Origin: Ignavibacteriaceae bacterium
GTDB lineage: Bacteria > Bacteroidota > Ignavibacteria > Ignavibacteriales > Ignavibacteriaceae
Reading direction: 5' to 3'
Assembly: GCA_023229425.1 (NCBI GenBank)
Contig: JALNZG010000003.1
Location: 248,001-312,000 of the forward strand
Length of the DNA stretch: 64,000 bases
The position numbers and the translations under genes were made by a program. Shown here one piece after another: positions 61,603-64,000 of the stretch. Below the pieces are notes generated by a model. The model was not told the DNA's origin. It was given only the letters and a program-made list of their open reading frames with translations, and searched no databases. The first letter of the stretch is position 1, and each line of letters begins with the position of its first letter.

Positions 61603-62648
61603 TAAAAGTCTCCGTTCTTTTGAAGCAACATATAATAATTTTTAATATTGGCAAAAACTTCGTCAATTGAAATTGTCTCCATGCAATGCAAACGCTCGCA
61701 TTGTTTTCTCGTGCAATTTTGACAGTTGATTGCAGGTTCGTAAATCATTTTCTTTTCAGTGAAAGGTCCCCACCTGCGAACCGAACAGGCGTCGATCTTG
61801 GGATAAAACCCTACAACAAATTTTTTCAAAGCCGCGGCAATATGCAACGGTCCGGTTGAATTAGAAATAAACATTGAGGCTTTATCAATTAATCCAATTA
61901 AAGAAGCTAGTGAAAATCTGCCTGCAACGTTAATAATACTATCATTTATAACCAGCGATTGACAGATTCCCTTTTCGCTACTACTGCCGGTAACGAGAAT
62001 AGTTACATTAAGACTTAGAAGGCTTTTAACTAACTCTTTCATCTTAGGTAACGGTAAATCTACAGCGCTGCCACCGCTTCCGGGGTGGACAATGATCAAC
62101 GGTTTCATTTCATCAATATTTTTTTCTTGAAAAAATTGCTGCACATCCTTCTTCCCTTCTTCACTGATTTGAATATGAAAATCAGCTTCACCTGATTGCA
62201 GTTGTTTTTCAATACCAAATATTTTTAACAAGTTCATATTGTATTGAAGTTCATGGCGTTGCGCATATTTTCTATGCTCGTAAATTTTCTTTGTAAAGAA
62301 AAAAGAATAAGAACGATAACCGGTTCCGATTCGATTTTTTATCCGCGTAAGAAATAAGATGAACGCAATTCTAAAAGTCGGATAGACGACAATACAACTA
62401 TCAAAATTTTTCGCTTTTATTTTCTTTACATTCGAGAAAATTGTCGGGATATTGTCTGTTTCGTCGAGCGTTAACACATCATCAATAAAGGGATGATTTT
62501 TTACTAAATCCAAAGTATAGAATTTTACTAGATACGTAACTTTACAATCCGGGAATTCTTTTTTAATTGCTTCAGCAAGTGGAAGCGAAAGCACAACATC
62601 GCCAATCCGGTCTGTACGCACGAGCAATATATTTTGGGGTCTGATCAT
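61602..62648 (-). CDS. glycosyltransferase family 9 (heptosyltransferase-like)
   Basis: 348 aa of the ADP-heptose:LPS heptosyltransferase type. Motifs: ILLVRTDRIGDVVLSLPLA at the N-terminus, VHPGSGGSAVDLP in the middle, FISNSTGPLHIAAAL near the C-terminus. A terminal cysteine cluster (CQNCTRKQCERLHC) is also seen in several family members. A role in LPS or a related glycan is inferred. It overlaps mpg by four bases and DUF3108 by one. Confidence 0.9.
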   Translation of the reverse strand: MIRPQNILLVRTDRIGDVVLSLPLAEAIKKEFPDCKVTYLVKFYTLDLVKNHPFIDDVLTLDETDNIPTIFSNVKKIKAKNFDSCIVVYPTFRIAFILFLTRIKNRIGTGYRSYSFFFTKKIYEHRKYAQRHELQYNMNLLKIFGIEKQLQSGEADFHIQISEEGKKDVQQFFQEKNIDEMKPLIIVHPGSGGSAVDLPLPKMKELVKSLLSLNVTILVTGSSSEKGICQSLVINDSIINVAGRFSLASLIGLIDKASMFISNSTGPLHIAAALKKFVVGFYPKIDACSVRRWGPFTEKKMIYEPAINCQNCTRKQCERLHCMETISIDEVFANIKNYYMLLQKNGDF

Positions 62649-63256
62649 TTTGCTGAAACAAAAGGATTATCTTTTAAATAAAATCTCCATGGCAATTCTT
62701 TTGATTTTTTTATTCCGATTCTTGGTGACTGCAAAACATTTTTCTTCGGAACTTTTTCTCCTTCAGCTAAAAAGATTTCTTCGCCGCAAAGATCCATTCC
62801 GTTTTCATCTTTAGCAATGTTAAACGCTCTACAAATTTTTCCTGGACCGTTAGTCAAATTTAAGAATTCTTTTGCAGTAACTTCACTTTTTCGAAATCTT
62901 CTTTCCACCATTATCTCAATGCCTTTTAACGGCTCAAGAGCGCGGATCAACACTGCGGAACCAACACCTTCTTTATCGCAAACCACATTACAGCAATAAT
63001 GATTCCCATAAATAAAATAAACATATAACTTCCCGCCGGAAGCAAACATCAATTTATTTCTATTCGTTACGCCGTTAAACGAGTGTGAAGCTTCATCAAT
63101 CTTATCTACGTATGCTTCAACTTCAATTATCTTACCTATTAATAATTTTTGTCCTTCCTTTTTTATAAAGTATTTCCCAAGAAGTTTTGGTGCAATTTTA
63201 AGAACATCTTTTTGAAAAAACGTTTCCGGTAATTTATGGAATTGCAAGGTATTCAT
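62645..63256 (-). CDS. mpg: DNA-3-methyladenine glycosylase (AAG/Mpg type)
   Basis: 203 aa. Removes alkylated purines such as 3-methyladenine from DNA. The family text EVEAYVDKIDEASHSFNGVTNRNKLMFASGGKLYVYFIYGNHYCCNVVCD carries the catalytic Glu and Tyr positions, followed by LTNGPGKICRAFNI. Length matches bacterial Mpg. The ATGA overlap with the glycosyltransferase gene suggests one transcript with no functional link. Confidence 0.94.
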   Translation of the reverse strand: MNTLQFHKLPETFFQKDVLKIAPKLLGKYFIKKEGQKLLIGKIIEVEAYVDKIDEASHSFNGVTNRNKLMFASGGKLYVYFIYGNHYCCNVVCDKEGVGSAVLIRALEPLKGIEIMVERRFRKSEVTAKEFLNLTNGPGKICRAFNIAKDENGMDLCGEEIFLAEGEKVPKKNVLQSPRIGIKKSKELPWRFYLKDNPFVSAK

Positions 63257-63285
63257 GTTAAAAATGAAACTGAGGACTTTTGATT

Positions 63286-63990
63286 TTAGTCAAGATTATA
63301 CTTGGTTTGAAGTTCTGCAATTCTAACAAGATAGTACTCTTCTTTTAAAGGACTTTTCTGAATAAGGCGGCGGTACATTTCAATTGCTTCTTGGAATTCA
63401 CCTTGAGCAACGTAAATTTTGGCGAGTGTTTCAGAGGCAATTTTAACTTCAGAAGGAAAATCCAGTTCACTCTCTTCTTCTTTTTCCCACGAGTTTGGAG
63501 GTGGTTGGATTCTTACTGCAGAAATTTTTTTCGCAATTTCACCTAATCTGTCTTCAAAAACATTTTCTTTTTTTAAGAGGCGGGACTTATCCAAGGAGAA
63601 AGATTCCTTTTCATCCTGAAAATCTTGTTCAAAAGTAAATGGCGGGCGGGGAATTTTCCCAAAGGCGGAACGTTGTTTTTGGTTTGAAGTAACTTCTTCT
63701 ACAAAAAAAAGATAAGATGCTTCCGAATTGATAAGCCCACAACCTCTTTTGTACGAAGATAAAGCCTCATCATACTTTCCAAGCATTGTTAAAGCCTTTG
63801 CGAGCACGATATGCGCAGTTGGATAATCGGGGAAGAGCTGCAAACCTTGATGTAAAATTTCAACAGCTTTTTCTACGTTATTAGCAAAAATCTCCGTACT
63901 TGCCTCTCTGACAAATAACGGAGATTTTTTATTATACTCGTAAATTAAACTTACTTTTTCGTCGAAAATATTCTTTGCGGTTTTTCCCAC
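63286..63990 (-). CDS. tetratricopeptide-repeat protein
   Basis: 234 aa. Residues 30-95 have two TPR motifs (NNVEKAVEILHQGLQLFPDYPTAH, LGKYDEALSSYKRG). A low-complexity linker rich in Lys, Glu and Pro follows (about 105-175). A third TPR pair lies near the C-terminus (LAKIYVAQGEFQEAIEMYRRLIQKSP). No signal peptide is visible, so a cytoplasmic scaffold is inferred. The start is ATG 63990, ten bases from the window edge, and an upstream extension cannot be ruled out. Confidence 0.8.
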   Translation of the reverse strand: MGKTAKNIFDEKVSLIYEYNKKSPLFVREASTEIFANNVEKAVEILHQGLQLFPDYPTAHIVLAKALTMLGKYDEALSSYKRGCGLINSEASYLFFVEEVTSNQKQRSAFGKIPRPPFTFEQDFQDEKESFSLDKSRLLKKENVFEDRLGEIAKKISAVRIQPPPNSWEKEEESELDFPSEVKIASETLAKIYVAQGEFQEAIEMYRRLIQKSPLKEEYYLVRIAELQTKYNLD

Positions 63991-64000
63991 TTTAAAACCT

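Overview
The window looks like a chromosomal segment of a low-G+C member of the Ignavibacteria (Bacteroidota/Chlorobi side). Three secreted proteins end in a type IX secretion sorting domain with the NYPNPFNPTT-type linker common in that class. A GWxTD protein, a b-type SdhCAB, a TonB receptor behind a cobalamin riboswitch and many Ignavibacteria-style small palindromes fit the same assignment. The assignment is by pattern recognition, not by a search.

Layout. 1-3.2 kb: a tight leftward operon greA-ribD-ribE-tilS (riboflavin synthesis and tRNA-Ile lysidine formation; tilS runs off the left edge). 3.2-6.9 kb: an AddB-like nuclease translationally coupled to a CYTH protein. 7-15.5 kb: housekeeping and envelope genes (outer-membrane protein, DUF2461, thioredoxin-like, M14 peptidase, ECF sigma factor, S21, LOG family, PBP4, SecG, tRNA-Met, TerC). 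15.5-20.9 kb: aldo/keto reductase, M48 lipoprotein, ObgE, a large acidic unknown protein and an unusual TonB_C/parvulin-like lipoprotein.

21.1-30.9 kb is the main accessory region. It is a type III-like restriction-modification island, read leftward: methyltransferase (mod), a 771-aa unknown protein with a zinc ribbon and a PD-(D/E)XK-like core, a broken copy of the res 5' end, an AlbA_2/ATPase protein, and the helicase-nuclease res. The mod frame carries a 426-bp element with terminal inverted repeats that encodes a complete S23-type four-helix-bundle protein in another frame, yet leaves mod open. A second, shorter palindromic element also sits in frame in mod.

31-38.2 kb: sdhCAB, an exported beta carbonic anhydrase, a zinc-finger protein, the frameshifted end of a tyrosine recombinase, a DUF6766 membrane protein and a VapBC-type toxin-antitoxin pair. 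38.3-41.5 kb: cobalamin riboswitch, TonB receptor and a putative vitamin transporter. 41.5-43.6 kb: a divergent ATP-grasp ligase / C39-like peptidase pair. 43.7-48.4 kb: three T9SS cargo proteins with near-identical ends. 48.7-51.3 kb: an Mla-type lipid transporter. 51.4-64 kb: leftward runs of housekeeping genes (yraN, rnhB, a ubiA-type gene without a normal start codon, BamA/TamA-like protein, pfkB kinase, GWxTD, rimO, cdsA, CPBP, DUF3108, GT9, mpg, TPR).

A recurring theme is small palindromic repeats, both between genes and in frame inside genes (mod, sdhB, a zinc-ribbon gene, a T9SS gene), where they add short peptides such as CQPERLV or LPTGRQA.
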